Origin: Arhodomonas aquaeolei DSM 8974
Lineage (GTDB): Bacteria > Pseudomonadota > Gammaproteobacteria > Nitrococcales > Nitrococcaceae
Length of the DNA: 64,000 nucleotides
Direction of reading: 5' to 3'
Assembly: GCF_000374645.1 (NCBI RefSeq)
Contig: NZ_KB894806.1
Span: forward strand, 62,001 to 126,000
A program made the translations under genes and the position numbers. Of this stretch, positions 1 through 9,378 are shown piece after piece. How positions within the stretch are numbered: the first letter of the stretch is position 1; each line of letters starts with the position of its first letter. The notes beneath the pieces are model-generated. The model saw only the letters and a list, made by a program, of their open reading frames with translations. It made no database searches and was not told where the DNA came from.

Positions 1-2
1 TT

Positions 3-68
3 GCCCGCCCCGGTCTGCGCCTCACCAGCGTGGACCGGGCGCCGGTAACACCGCCCCCGACCACCTGA
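3..68 (+). CDS. Possible 3' end of an upstream gene cut by the window edge
   Basis: The third forward frame is open from the window edge to a TGA at 66-68 and encodes about 21 residues ending in a Pro/Thr-rich tail (...VTPPPTT). It may be the C-terminus of a gene lying left of the window. It is too short to assign. The two other forward frames are also open for part of this stretch, so this is only a suggestion. Confidence 0.2.
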   Translation, partial: ARPGLRLTSVDRAPVTPPPTT

Positions 69-232
69 GTCCAGCTCCCCGCCGTCCGGCCGGTTTTCCC
101 CGGAGGACGGGCGTTGTGCCGACCACGGCGGCCGCCGTTCACGCGCCGGCGGACCGTGCGCGGCAACCCCCTGTTTACCACCGCTTCCGAAGCCCTGTGC
201 CTGGTGTTCGGGGGCGGCCGAGGAGTCACACC

Positions 233-1555
233 ATGCAGCTGCGAAACCGTTTCCTGCTGACCGCCGCGGTGCTCGCCGCGGGGGCGGCGGTCCTGCCCTT
301 TCCGCAGGCCACACACGCGAGTGCCGGCGGGGATGCTTCCGACGTGACACCCGCACCGGCGGCGCGTGCCGGTGCCGACCCGGAGGCGGTGCCGCCCGGT
401 TCACCACCCGGGCGGCTGACCGTGCGCGCCGGCGACACCCTGCTCGGGCTGTTGGGCAACGAGCTGGACCTGGACGCCGCCGAGGCGATGCGGGTCGTGC
501 AAGCGCTCTCCGGGGTGATGGACGCCGGCGCGCTACGCCCGGGCCAGACACTGGTTCACGTCCTCGACGAAGACGGTGGGGGACCGCGCCTACGCCGGCT
601 GAGTATCCGCACCGACGCGGACACGCGCGTGCTCGTCTCGCGGACGGACGGTGGCGGGCTCGAGGCCCGGGAGCGACGGGTGGCGCACCGGCGGACCACG
701 CGCACCGTGCGCATGCGGGTCGACGGCGGGCTGTACCCGGCGGCGATGCGCGCGGGGATACCGGAGGCGGTCCTGATCGCCGCCTACCGCCGTCTCAGTG
801 GCCGTATCGACTTCCAGCGGGACCTGCGTCGGGGCGACGAGTTCGCCGTCGTCTACGAGCGCTTTGTCCACGAGGACAGTGCGGCAAGCCATGACGGACG
901 CCTTCTGGCCGCACGCATCGGCCAGGCTGGCGGAGAGCTCGCCGTGTTCCGGCCCGGTGGCGGGACCGACGGCGGGCGGGACGGTTTCTACACCGCCGAC
1001 GGTGCCAGCGTCGCGACGTCGCTGCTGCGCACGCCGGTGAAGGGCGCGCGCCTGTCCTCGCTGTTCGGCCGGCGGGATCACCCGGTCCTCGGCTACACCC
1101 GCATGCACGAGGGCCTGGACTTCGCCGCGCCACGGGGCACCGCGGTCCGTGCGGCGGGCGATGGGCGTGTCGTCCGCGCCGGGCCGTTCAGCAGCTACGG
1201 CAACTACGTGCGTATCCGCCACGACAACCGCCTGCAGACGGCCTATGCCCACCTGTCCGCCTTCGCCGACGGGATCGGTGACGGCGATCGGGTCCGCCAG
1301 GGCGAGGTCATCGGCTACGTCGGGGCCACCGGCACCGCCACCGGTCCGAACCTGCACTACGAGGTCCTGCGCGGCGGCGAGCCGGTGGACCCGCGGGCGC
1401 TGGACCTGCCGCCCCGTCGCCGGCTCACAGGGGAGCGGTTGCGGACGTTCCGCGAGCGTATCCGTCCGCTGCGCGTGGCCATGCACGGCGGCGCCCGCAA
1501 CGCCGCCGCGGCGCATCCCGCGCTGATGCTGGCCGACTACGCGGTGCGGCGATGA
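233..1555 (+). CDS. M23-family (LytM/OapA-type) murein endopeptidase homologue
   Basis: A 440-residue envelope protein with a hydrophobic N-terminus (about residues 6-28), an OapA/LysM-like region (about 60-115) and a C-terminal M23 domain (about 280-385). Family members cut peptidoglycan peptide cross-links or act as amidase activators. The zinc-ligand motif HxxxD is present (H292, D296), as are the catalytic-type H340 (YAHL) and the ligand H375. The first His of the usual HLH motif is Asn (N373, in GPNLHYE), so activity may be altered. The start at 233 is preferred over the upstream GTG at 116 because GAGG lies just upstream (221-224) and a signal sequence follows. The stop overlaps the next ATG (ATGA). 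Confidence 0.85.
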   Translation: MQLRNRFLLTAAVLAAGAAVLPFPQATHASAGGDASDVTPAPAARAGADPEAVPPGSPPGRLTVRAGDTLLGLLGNELDLDAAEAMRVVQALSGVMDAGALRPGQTLVHVLDEDGGGPRLRRLSIRTDADTRVLVSRTDGGGLEARERRVAHRRTTRTVRMRVDGGLYPAAMRAGIPEAVLIAAYRRLSGRIDFQRDLRRGDEFAVVYERFVHEDSAASHDGRLLAARIGQAGGELAVFRPGGGTDGGRDGFYTADGASVATSLLRTPVKGARLSSLFGRRDHPVLGYTRMHEGLDFAAPRGTAVRAAGDGRVVRAGPFSSYGNYVRIRHDNRLQTAYAHLSAFADGIGDGDRVRQGEVIGYVGATGTATGPNLHYEVLRGGEPVDPRALDLPPRRRLTGERLRTFRERIRPLRVAMHGGARNAAAAHPALMLADYAVRR

Positions 1556-2403
1556 CAGGCGACGGGTTAAGCGTGCTGGCCGGGGTGGCGGGGTTTCTCC
1601 GGCCCTACGAGTGGCAGCCGATGGTGAGCCTCGCGGTGGCCGTCGCCCTGCTCCTCTATCTCCGCGGCATTGCATGCGGGGCACGGCCGGGGGTCGTCCG
1701 GGCGGCGGCCTTCCTGGTCGGCCTGGGGGCCATGTACGCCGTCACCCAGACCCGCTTCGACTACTTTGCCCAGTACGTGTTCTTCATCCACCGCCTCCAG
1801 CACCTGGTGCTCCACCATATCGCCGCGATCCTCATCGTGCTCGCCAACCCGTTGCCGGTGCTGGCGGCGGGGATGCCGGCACCGGTCCGTGACCGCGTGA
1901 TCGCACCGGCGTGGCGCAGTGCCCCGGTGCAGGGCGTCTACCGCTTCGTCCAGCATCCGCTGGTGGCCTCGCTGCTGTTCGTCGGGCTGATCTATCTCTG
2001 GCTGACCCCGGCAGTGCACTACAACGCCATGCTCAGCCGCGAGCTCTACACGGTCATGAACTGGAGCATGGCCATCGACGGGCTGCTGTTCTGGTGGCTC
2101 GCCCTCGACCCGCGCCCGCCCGGGCCGGGGCATTACGCCATCGGCTTCGGCAAGCGCTGCCTGATGCTCGCGGCGGTCGCCTTCCCCCAGATCTGGTTGG
2201 GCGCATACATCGTCATCGAGGGTGGCGGCATCTACGACTACTACGAGGTCTGCGGTTCGCCCTGGCCGATCGACGCCACCACGGACCGGGTGCTGGGCGG
2301 CATTTTCACCTGGATACCGGCGGCCATGATGAGCGTGCTCGGCACGGTCATCGTGCTGGCCTACTGGTATCGCAGCGAGCGCGGCCCGACCTCCACGCAC
2401 TGA
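1552..2403 (+). CDS. ctaG: Cytochrome c oxidase assembly membrane protein, caa3 CtaG family
   Basis: A 283-residue polytopic membrane protein with about seven hydrophobic segments. The His-rich helix around residues 80-95 (HRLQHLVLHH) is typical of the caa3-type CtaG family. This family is implicated in assembly of the copper centre of heme-copper oxidases and is distinct from the Cox11 proteins also called CtaG. It starts inside the stop codon of the peptidase gene, so the two are probably cotranscribed. The SCO1 gene 45 bases downstream supports a role in oxidase maturation. No oxidase subunit gene is visible in the window. Confidence 0.85.
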   Translation: MTGDGLSVLAGVAGFLRPYEWQPMVSLAVAVALLLYLRGIACGARPGVVRAAAFLVGLGAMYAVTQTRFDYFAQYVFFIHRLQHLVLHHIAAILIVLANPLPVLAAGMPAPVRDRVIAPAWRSAPVQGVYRFVQHPLVASLLFVGLIYLWLTPAVHYNAMLSRELYTVMNWSMAIDGLLFWWLALDPRPPGPGHYAIGFGKRCLMLAAVAFPQIWLGAYIVIEGGGIYDYYEVCGSPWPIDATTDRVLGGIFTWIPAAMMSVLGTVIVLAYWYRSERGPTSTH

Positions 2404-2448
2404 CAAGGCCGGGCGTCGTATCCAGCGGGCCCTCTGGAACAGGAGACC

Positions 2449-3138
2449 ATGGACATGAGGATTCGCCGCTTAATCCGTCCCCGCCGCCGTCATGCACGCC
2501 GCACCGGCGAGAGGGCAGTGACGACGTGGGGGGCGCGGCTGCACGTACTCACCGCCATCATCGCCCTGGCCGTCGTTCTGGCGGCCTGCAGCGAGCCGGA
2601 ATGGCGGACCAGCGATATCCGCGGCCAGTTCCCGGCGTTGCAGTTCCGTCTCACCGGCGAGTCGGGCAGCGTGATCACGGAAGACGACATGGCCGGCAGG
2701 ATCGTCCTGCTCTTCTTTGGCTATACCTCGTGCCCGGACGTCTGTCCGGGCACACTGGCGCGCCTGAGCCGCGTGATGCAGCGGCTGACGCCGGCGCAGC
2801 GCGAGGACACGCGCGTCCTGTTCGTCAGCGTCGACCCGAGGCGGGATTCGCCGCAGCGCCTGGCGCGCTACACGTCCGCCTTCGGCGAGGGCTTCATCGG
2901 CCTGACCGCCGGGACGGGCCGGCTCCGCGAGCTGGCGGCGCGCTACTACACCACGTTCTCCTACGGCGAGCCGGACGCGGAGGGCAACTACCCGGTCAGC
3001 CACAACGGCTCGGTGTTCGTCTTCGACCGTGACGGTACGGCGCGGCTGCGGATCACGGCGAACGACGCCGGCGGTGTGCCCAGCGACTCCGTCGAGGCGA
3101 TCACCGCCGACCTGCAGCGGCTGCTGGCCTCCGGCTGA
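2449..3138 (+). CDS. SCO1/SenC/PrrC family copper chaperone lipoprotein
   Basis: 229 residues. A Lys/Arg-rich N-terminus is followed by a hydrophobic stretch ending in a lipobox (LAAC, Cys47), so it is probably a membrane-anchored lipoprotein facing the periplasm. The thioredoxin-like SCO domain has the copper-binding CPDVC motif (Cys95, Cys99) and the distal ligand His185 (SHNGSVFVFD). SCO proteins deliver copper or reducing equivalents to the CuA site of cytochrome oxidase. AGGAGA lies just before ATG 2449. A GTG at 2518 is a possible alternative start that gives a shorter n-region. It converges with argH, 8 bases away. Confidence 0.9.
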   Translation: MDMRIRRLIRPRRRHARRTGERAVTTWGARLHVLTAIIALAVVLAACSEPEWRTSDIRGQFPALQFRLTGESGSVITEDDMAGRIVLLFFGYTSCPDVCPGTLARLSRVMQRLTPAQREDTRVLFVSVDPRRDSPQRLARYTSAFGEGFIGLTAGTGRLRELAARYYTTFSYGEPDAEGNYPVSHNGSVFVFDRDGTARLRITANDAGGVPSDSVEAITADLQRLLASG

Positions 3139-3146
3139 GGCGGTGC

Positions 3147-4547
3147 TCAGCCGGCCTTTTCCCCGAGCCGCTGCCGGGCCGCGGCCACCTGGGCGTGGAC
3201 CTGCGCGGGGGCGGTGCCGCCGGTGTGGTCCCGCGCGGCCACCGATCCCTCCAGGGTGAGGACCTCGAAGACGTCCTCGCCGATGGCATCGGAGAAGCCC
3301 TGCAGCTCCCCCAGGGACATCTCCGCGAGGTCCCGCCCGCTCTCGACGCCGTGGCGCACGGCGCGCCCGACGATCTCGTGGGCGTCGCGGAAGGGCACGC
3401 CGCGGCGCACCAGGTAGTCGGCGAGGTCGGTGGCGGTGGCGAAGCCCCGGCGGGCCGCCTCGCGGGTGTTGTCGCGCTTGACCGCGAGGTTCGGGACCAT
3501 GTCCGCGAAGGCCCGGAGGCTGGCGATCACCGTGTCGGCGGCGTCGAACAGCGGCTCCTTGTCCTCCTGGTTGTCACGGTTGTAGGCGAGCGGCTGGCCC
3601 TTCATGAGGGTGAGCATCGCCTGCAGCGCGCCGTGGACCCGGGCGGTCTTGCCGCGGACCAGCTCGGCGACGTCCGGGTTCTTCTTCTGGGGCATGATCG
3701 AGCTGCCGGTGCAGTAGCGGTCGGGCAGGTCGATGAAGTCGAACATCGGCGAGGTCCACAGCACCAGCTCCTCGGCCATGCGCGAGAGGTGGGTCATGAT
3801 CGTGGCGCCAGCGGAGAGGAACTCGATGGCGAAGTCGCGATCGGAGACCGCGTCCAGGGAGTTGCGGCTGGGCGTATCGAAGCCGAGCTCCGCGCAGGTC
3901 ATGGCGCGGTCCACGGGAAAGGTGGTCCCGGCGAGCGCGGCCGAGCCCAGGGGCATGACGTTGGCGCGCTCACGGCAGTCCCGCAGCCGGCCCTCGTCGC
4001 GCACCAGCATCTCGTACCAGGCGAGCATGTGGTGGCCGAAGGTGATCGGCTGGGCCACCTGCAGGTGGGTGAAGCCCGGCATGATGGTCTCCGCCTCCTG
4101 CTCGGCGAGGGACACCAGCCCGGACTGGAAGCGGCGCAGCAGCGCGACCGCCTCGTCAATCGCCTCGCGCAGCCACAACCGCACGTCCGTGGCGATCTGG
4201 TCGTTGCGCGAGCGCCCGGTGTGCAGACGCTTGCCGGCGTCGCCGATGCGCTCGGTCAGTCGCGCCTCGATGTTCATGTGCACGTCCTCGAGGGACGGCG
4301 ACCAGGGGAACTCGCCGCGCTCGATCTCCTCGCCGATGGCGTCCAGGCCCTCGACGATGGCGCGGGTGTCCCCGTCGGAGAGCACGCCGACGCGGTTGAG
4401 CATGCGCGCGTGCGCCTTGGAGCCACGGATGTCCTGGCGGTAGAGACGGCGGTCGTAGTGCTCGGAGGCGGTGAACGCCTCGACGAAGGCATCGGTGGCC
4501 TCGGTGAAGCGCCCGGTCCAGAGCTGGCTGGCGGTCTTGTCGGTCAT
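3147..4547 (-). CDS. argH: Argininosuccinate lyase
   Basis: 466 residues, the usual ArgH length. It cleaves argininosuccinate to arginine and fumarate, the last step of arginine synthesis, in the cytoplasm. The superfamily signature [12 protein letters not shown], which carries the catalytic serine loop, is intact, and the N-terminal WTGRF motif is present. No other arg genes are adjacent. It is divergent from algZ, with a 165-base gap carrying a shared palindromic -10-like element. Confidence 0.97.
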   Translation of the reverse strand: MTDKTASQLWTGRFTEATDAFVEAFTASEHYDRRLYRQDIRGSKAHARMLNRVGVLSDGDTRAIVEGLDAIGEEIERGEFPWSPSLEDVHMNIEARLTERIGDAGKRLHTGRSRNDQIATDVRLWLREAIDEAVALLRRFQSGLVSLAEQEAETIMPGFTHLQVAQPITFGHHMLAWYEMLVRDEGRLRDCRERANVMPLGSAALAGTTFPVDRAMTCAELGFDTPSRNSLDAVSDRDFAIEFLSAGATIMTHLSRMAEELVLWTSPMFDFIDLPDRYCTGSSIMPQKKNPDVAELVRGKTARVHGALQAMLTLMKGQPLAYNRDNQEDKEPLFDAADTVIASLRAFADMVPNLAVKRDNTREAARRGFATATDLADYLVRRGVPFRDAHEIVGRAVRHGVESGRDLAEMSLGELQGFSDAIGEDVFEVLTLEGSVAARDHTGGTAPAQVHAQVAAARQRLGEKAG

Positions 4548-4589
4548 GGTGGCCCCTGGCCTCTGCTGCGTGGGTTAAGGCGTTGGCGG

Positions 4590-4597
4590 AGTATACT
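4590..4597. promoter_or_regulatory. Palindromic -10-like element in the argH/algZ divergent region
   Basis: AGTATACT is self-complementary, so it offers a TATACT hexamer on both strands, upstream of argH (start 4547) and of algZ (start 4713). No convincing -35 is visible at 16-18 bases in either direction. It is therefore only a candidate. Confidence 0.3.
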
Positions 4598-4712
4598 AGA
4601 CAGACAGGTGCGATACGCGCCGCGGCGCTTGCGCCCGGCGCCGTTCCATGGCCATGCTGGAGCCGCCACGTGCACGGCACGGAGGGCGTGCCGCGGGCAA
4701 CTGGGGGAGACT

Positions 4713-5738
4713 GTGGCGGCGAGGGAAAGCTTTCTCCCGGACTTCTGTGCCAGAACGAGCGTGCTCACGGTGGTGATGACCGCCGAGCTGCTCGCCTTCG
4801 TGCTGGTGCTGGTCCAGCCCGACGGCGGCTGGCAATCCCTGGGGCTGATCTCGTTGCTGGTGCAGTGGATCGCGCTGGGGAGCTCGGCGCTGCTGTGCTA
4901 TCTGCGTCCCCGCCTCGCGCGGTTGTCGGGCCCGCAGGCCGCGATTGCGAGCTATATGCTGGTGCTCGCGGTGACCGCCGCGGTCGCCGAGGGGGCCTGG
5001 TGGCTGGCGGCGCCGGTGACGGCGGGACATCCCCTGTTCCTGGCACGGGTGCTGGCCGTGGCCGCCATCGTCGCGGCGGTGGTGCTGCGCTATCTCTACG
5101 TCCAGCACGAGTGGCGCCGGCGCATGCGCGCTGCCGCCGAGGCGCGCAACGAGGCGCTCCAGGCCCGCATCCGCCCGCACTTCCTGTTCAACAGCCTGAA
5201 TACCATCGCCTCCATGATCCCGGTGGCGCCGTCCCGGGCCGAGCGCCTGGTCGAGGATCTCGCCGACCTGTTCCGCGCGAGCCTCGCCGGCGGCGACCGG
5301 CTGGTGCCGCTGGCCGACGAGCTGACCCTCGCCCAGGGCTATCTGCGCATGGAGCGCGAGCGCCTCGGCGAGCGGCTGTCCGTGGCCTGGGACGTGGACG
5401 CGCTGCCCCGCCACGCGCTGATCCCGCCGCTCACGTTGCAGCCGCTGTTCGAGAATGCGGTCTACTATGGGATTGAGCCCCGGCGTAACGGAGGGACCCT
5501 GACAGTGAGCGGACGGCGTGATGCGGACATGCTGGAGATCGCGCTGATCAACCCGGCCCCGGAGCGTCCGGGGCGCAGCACGGGCTTCGGCATGGCGCAG
5601 GAGAACGTGCGCGAGCGCCTGGCGCTCGCTTTCGGCCATGAGGGACGCCTGGAGGCCAACGGCCACGATGGCGTCTATCATGTCACAGTGCGGTTTCCCT
5701 ACTGGCGAGGGGTGGCCGATGAAGATACTCATCGTTGA
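4713..5738 (+). CDS. algZ: LytS/AlgZ(FimS)-type membrane sensor histidine kinase
   Basis: 341 residues from a GTG start preceded by GGGGAGA (4704-4710). Four hydrophobic segments occupy about residues 15-130. A His_kinase domain follows, with the phosphoacceptor motif RPHFLFNSLN (His156), and then a short HATPase domain (N-box FENAVYYG). Because the length and architecture match AlgZ and the partner is an AlgR-like LytTR regulator, I infer an AlgZ/AlgR system. In pseudomonads AlgR controls alginate, type IV pili and virulence; the regulon here is unknown. It overlaps algR by 20 bases. Confidence 0.88.
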   Translation: MAARESFLPDFCARTSVLTVVMTAELLAFVLVLVQPDGGWQSLGLISLLVQWIALGSSALLCYLRPRLARLSGPQAAIASYMLVLAVTAAVAEGAWWLAAPVTAGHPLFLARVLAVAAIVAAVVLRYLYVQHEWRRRMRAAAEARNEALQARIRPHFLFNSLNTIASMIPVAPSRAERLVEDLADLFRASLAGGDRLVPLADELTLAQGYLRMERERLGERLSVAWDVDALPRHALIPPLTLQPLFENAVYYGIEPRRNGGTLTVSGRRDADMLEIALINPAPERPGRSTGFGMAQENVRERLALAFGHEGRLEANGHDGVYHVTVRFPYWRGVADEDTHR

Positions 5739-6456
5739 TGACGAGGCCCCGGCCCGCCAGCGGCTGGCGGGGATGATCGCGGAGCTCGGCGACTGCGAGG
5801 TGGTCGGCGAGGCCGCGGACGGCGAGGAGGCGCTGGTGCTCACCGAACGCGTCCGTCCCGACGTCGTGCTCCTGGACATACGCATGCCGGGACCCAACGG
5901 ACTGGAGGTGGCGGCCCGCCTGAGCCAGTCGTCCCAGCCGCCGGCGATCATCTTCACCACCGCCCACGGGGATCACGCCCTGCAGGCGTTCGAGACGGCG
6001 GCCATCGACTACCTGTTGAAGCCCCTGCGCTCCGAGCGGCTCGCCGCCGCGCTGGCCAAGGCCCGCCGGCTCAACCGAGCGCAGCTCGAGGCGTTGCAGG
6101 TGCCCGAGACCGACGGCCGTGAGCACATCCTCTGTCGCCGGCGCTCCGGTATCGAGCTCGTGCCGGTGGACAGCGTGCGCTACTTCATGGCCGACCAGAA
6201 GTACGTCACCGTCAAGCATGCCCGCGGCGAGGACCTCATCGAGGACTCGCTGCGCAAGCTCGAGGACGAGTTCGGCAACCGGTTCGTACGCATCCACCGC
6301 AAGGCGCTGGTGGCCCGGGACCGTCTCGTCGGCCTGGAGCGGGGCGGCGACGGGCGGACCTACGCCGTGCTCGAAGGCACCGACGACCGTCTCGAGGTCA
6401 GCCGGCGGCATCTGCCCCACGTCCGCAGCCTGCTGAGGTCGGCGCGCGTGAGTTGA
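5719..6456 (+). CDS. algR: AlgR-like LytTR response regulator
   Basis: 245 residues. The N-terminal receiver has the acidic pair D7/D8, phosphoacceptor D53 (LLDIRMP) and the conserved Thr/Lys (FTTAH, LLKPL). The C-terminal LytTR DNA-binding domain (about 135-245) carries [12 protein letters not shown] and the [10 protein letters not shown] core. ATG 5719 is chosen because GGCGAGGGG lies upstream and the receiver fold begins directly (MKILIVDDE). As in Pseudomonas, hemC follows immediately, so algZ-algR-hemC order is conserved. Confidence 0.9.
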   Translation: MKILIVDDEAPARQRLAGMIAELGDCEVVGEAADGEEALVLTERVRPDVVLLDIRMPGPNGLEVAARLSQSSQPPAIIFTTAHGDHALQAFETAAIDYLLKPLRSERLAAALAKARRLNRAQLEALQVPETDGREHILCRRRSGIELVPVDSVRYFMADQKYVTVKHARGEDLIEDSLRKLEDEFGNRFVRIHRKALVARDRLVGLERGGDGRTYAVLEGTDDRLEVSRRHLPHVRSLLRSARVS

Positions 6457-6482
6457 CCCCGCGGGTCGTGGCATCCTGTACG
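6453..6482 (+). promoter_or_regulatory. Weak candidate promoter for the hemC operon
   Basis: TTGACC (6453-6458) and TGTACG (6477-6482) are separated by 18 bases, just before hemC. The -35 is good and the -10 is poor. Read-through from algR is equally possible. Confidence 0.3.
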
Positions 6483-6511
6483 GCCACGCAGGCTACCCGA
6501 GAGGCCGTACC

Positions 6512-7441
6512 ATGCCCCGCGACCGGGTCCGTATCGCCACCCGTCGCAGTGCCCTGGCGCTGTGGCAGGCGGAACACGTTGCCGACGCCCTCCGCCGTCT
6601 CCATCCCGGGCTCGAGGTCGAGCTCGTGGGCATGAGCACCCGGGGCGACGAGATCCAGGACAGGACGCTGGCCGCCATCGGCGGCAAGGCGCTGTTCGTC
6701 AAGGAGCTCGAACGGGGCATGTTCGAGGGGCGCGCCGATATCGCCGTGCATTCCATGAAGGATGTCCCCGCGGAACTGCCCGAGGGTATGCACCTGCCGG
6801 TGATCCTCGAGCGCGACGACCCCTTCGATGCCTTCGTCTCCAACCACCACGCCGGGGTCGACGAGCTCCCCCGGGGCGCCCACGTCGGCACCGCAAGCCT
6901 GCGCCGGGAGTGCCAGCTGCGCTGGCGGCGCCCGGACCTGCGGGTCTCGCCGCTGCGCGGCAACGTCCAGACCCGGCTCGGCAAGCTCGATGCCGGTGAG
7001 TTCGACGCCATCGTCCTCGCGGCCTCCGGGCTGCGCCGCCTCGGGCTCACCGAACGCATCCGCCGGCCACTCAGCGCGGACGAGAGCCTGCCGGCGGTGG
7101 GCCAGGGGGCGCTGGGCATCGAGTGCCGCAGCGACGACGACGCGCTCAACGAGCTGATCGCCCCGCTGCGCCATACGGACACCTTCGACCGCGTCAGCGC
7201 CGAGCGCGCGGTCAACCAGCGCCTGGAAGGCAGCTGCCACGTCCCCATCGCCGCCTACGCGGTGCTCGAGGGTGACCGGCTGTGGTTGCGCGCCCGGGTG
7301 GGCAGCCCGGACGGCGGGCGGCTGCTGCGCGCCGAGGGGCGTGCGCCCCGCGGCGAGGCGGCGGCGCTCGGCCAGCGCGTGGCCGACGACCTGCTGGCCC
7401 AGGGGGCCGGGGCACTGCTGGCGGAGGCGGAGGGCCGATGA
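6512..7441 (+). CDS. hemC: Hydroxymethylbilane synthase (porphobilinogen deaminase)
   Basis: 309 residues. It polymerises four porphobilinogen units into hydroxymethylbilane in tetrapyrrole synthesis. The dipyrromethane cofactor attachment cysteine is present at the canonical position, Cys242 (EGSCHVPI). The N-terminal [13 protein letters not shown] and the HSMKDVP loop are also conserved. GAGAGG precedes the ATG. It is the first gene of hemC-hemD-hemX-hemY, and its stop overlaps the hemD start (ATGA). Confidence 0.97.
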   Translation: MPRDRVRIATRRSALALWQAEHVADALRRLHPGLEVELVGMSTRGDEIQDRTLAAIGGKALFVKELERGMFEGRADIAVHSMKDVPAELPEGMHLPVILERDDPFDAFVSNHHAGVDELPRGAHVGTASLRRECQLRWRRPDLRVSPLRGNVQTRLGKLDAGEFDAIVLAASGLRRLGLTERIRRPLSADESLPAVGQGALGIECRSDDDALNELIAPLRHTDTFDRVSAERAVNQRLEGSCHVPIAAYAVLEGDRLWLRARVGSPDGGRLLRAEGRAPRGEAAALGQRVADDLLAQGAGALLAEAEGR

Positions 7442-8232
7442 GCCGGACGCTGGCCGGCATCGGGGTCGTGGTCACGCGCCCCCGGTCGCAGGCCGACGCG
7501 CTTATCGATCGGCTACGGGCGCTGGGGGCCACGGTGGCCCCGCTGCCCACCATCGAGATCGAGCCCGTGGACGACCCCGACAGCGCCCGGGCCCTCGCGG
7601 CGGCCCTGGAGGCCGCCGACTGGCTGGTGTTCGTCAGTCCCGGCGGGGTCGAGGTGCTGCTGGAGCGTTTCGGTGGTGACGGTGTCGTATGCCCGCCGAA
7701 CGCCCGTGTCGCCGCCGTGGGGCCCGGCACTGCGCGGGCCCTGCGGGGGCGCGGCTGGCCCGTCGACGCCAGCCCGGCGCAGGGCGGCGGGGCCGCCGCG
7801 CTGCTCGATAGCCCGGCGTTCGACCCGGCGGCGGGCTCCAACTGTGTCATCCTTGCCGGCGAGCACGGTCGCGCGCTGCTCGCCGATACCCTCGCTGCCC
7901 GCGGGGTCCGCGTGACCCGCCTCGGTGTCTACCGCGCCGTGGTGCCCGACGTGGACCCGGCGCCGGTGGTGGCGGGCTGGCGCGCGGGCTGGCTGCAGTA
8001 CACTATCGTTACCAGCGTCACCGGGCTGTCGCATCTGCGCGAGCTCGTCGGCCCGGAAGGCTGGGAAGCCGCCTGCGGCAGCCGGCTGATCACCGTCTCC
8101 GAGCGCGTGGCCGAACGGGCGCGGGCGCTTGGTGTGCACGAGGTGCCGGTGATCGCCGCCCGGCCCGGGGACGAGGGCCTGATCGAGGCCCTCGGGCAGG
8201 CGGCCGAAGCATCCACAGGGAGTCATCCATGA
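7438..8232 (+). CDS. hemD: Uroporphyrinogen-III synthase
   Basis: 264 residues. It closes and inverts hydroxymethylbilane to uroporphyrinogen III. The family is weakly conserved. Recognition rests on the start [11 protein letters not shown], the VFVSPGGVE segment, the TSVTGLSHL segment and above all the position between hemC and hemX. The start overlaps the hemC stop by 4 bases, and the end overlaps the hemX start in the same way, indicating translational coupling. Confidence 0.92.
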   Translation: MSRTLAGIGVVVTRPRSQADALIDRLRALGATVAPLPTIEIEPVDDPDSARALAAALEAADWLVFVSPGGVEVLLERFGGDGVVCPPNARVAAVGPGTARALRGRGWPVDASPAQGGGAAALLDSPAFDPAAGSNCVILAGEHGRALLADTLAARGVRVTRLGVYRAVVPDVDPAPVVAGWRAGWLQYTIVTSVTGLSHLRELVGPEGWEAACGSRLITVSERVAERARALGVHEVPVIAARPGDEGLIEALGQAAEASTGSHP

Positions 8233-9368
8233 CGGAAGAGAACGAGCAGGAACGGCCCGTGCAGGGGGAGGAGCGACAGGACAGCGGGGCGGAGGCCACC
8301 GGGGCGCCCCGGCAGGCCGCGAGCGGGGGCAGCGCCGGTGGCGGCGGTCTGCGCGGACTGGCCGTCGCGGCGCTGGTGCTCGCCATCGTCTCGGTCCTCG
8401 CGGTCGCCCTCGGTGGCTGGTGGGGCTGGCAGCGTTACCAGGCGTTCGCGGCGAGGCAGGCGTCGCTGGTGGACCAGCAGGCGCTGAAGCAACGCAGCGA
8501 CGGCCTGGACGAGCGCATCTCCGAGCTGCGGGGCCGTCTGTCGAGCCTGGACGAGCGCACCGCCGGGCGCGACCAGCGCCTCGCCGAGCTCAAGGCCTCG
8601 CTGGACGCCGTGACCGAGACCCAGTCCCAGCTCAAGGCGCAGATGGACCGCGTCGCCGAGCTCGCCCAGGTCAACCGGGACGACTGGCGGCGCTCCGAGG
8701 CCGCCTATCTCGCACGTGTCGCCGTCCATCGCCTGCGCTACTACCGTGACGTCGACGCCGCCCTCGGTGCGCTCAAGGCGGCGGACGGCATGCTCTCTGC
8801 CCTGGGCGGCGAGGTGATCGCGGAACGTAAGGCGATCCGCCAGGCCATCGACCGGCTCCTCGCCGTGACGGAACCGAAGACCGACCGGATCGCATCCACC
8901 CTGGCCGGCATCGCCGACGGTGTCGATGGTCTCCGCCTGCGTGCCGGCGCCGAGCCCCTGCCTGCCGCGAAGGCGGCGGACCATGGCGGGGAGGCCGGTG
9001 GCGAGGGTGCCCGCGGTCCCCTCGGCCGCGCCTGGAGCGAGTTCCGCGGGGCCATGGGCGAGCTCGTGGTGGTCTCCGGGCCGGAGCGCGAGGTGGTGCC
9101 CCTGCGCCCGATCCGGGAGCGGTTTTTCCTGCGCGAGAACCTCCGGCTGCAGCTGGAGAGCGCTCGGCTCGCAGCCATCCGGGGCGATGGCGCCCTCTAC
9201 CGCGACTCCCTGAAACGCGCCCGTGACTGGCTGAGCCGCTACTACGATGACGGCGACGCGGCCGTGGCCGACGCCCTCGACCGCCTGGACGCGCTCGCCG
9301 ACCGGCCGGTGCGCGTGACCCTGCCGGACATCCAGTCGGTCCTCGCGCCGGTGCGCGAGTTCGACTGA
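8229..9368 (+). CDS. hemX: HemX family inner-membrane protein
   Basis: 379 residues. An acidic, low-complexity cytoplasmic N-terminus (1-40) is followed by one membrane segment (about 43-65), a heptad-rich coiled-coil region (about 75-140) and a periplasmic alpha-helical domain. The family was once annotated as a uroporphyrinogen methyltransferase, but no SAM-binding motif is visible here. The true function is unsettled. It sits in the hemCDXY operon, coupled to hemD by a 4-base overlap. Confidence 0.88.
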   Translation: MTEENEQERPVQGEERQDSGAEATGAPRQAASGGSAGGGGLRGLAVAALVLAIVSVLAVALGGWWGWQRYQAFAARQASLVDQQALKQRSDGLDERISELRGRLSSLDERTAGRDQRLAELKASLDAVTETQSQLKAQMDRVAELAQVNRDDWRRSEAAYLARVAVHRLRYYRDVDAALGALKAADGMLSALGGEVIAERKAIRQAIDRLLAVTEPKTDRIASTLAGIADGVDGLRLRAGAEPLPAAKAADHGGEAGGEGARGPLGRAWSEFRGAMGELVVVSGPEREVVPLRPIRERFFLRENLRLQLESARLAAIRGDGALYRDSLKRARDWLSRYYDDGDAAVADALDRLDALADRPVRVTLPDIQSVLAPVREFD

Positions 9369-9378
9369 GGGAGGCCGT

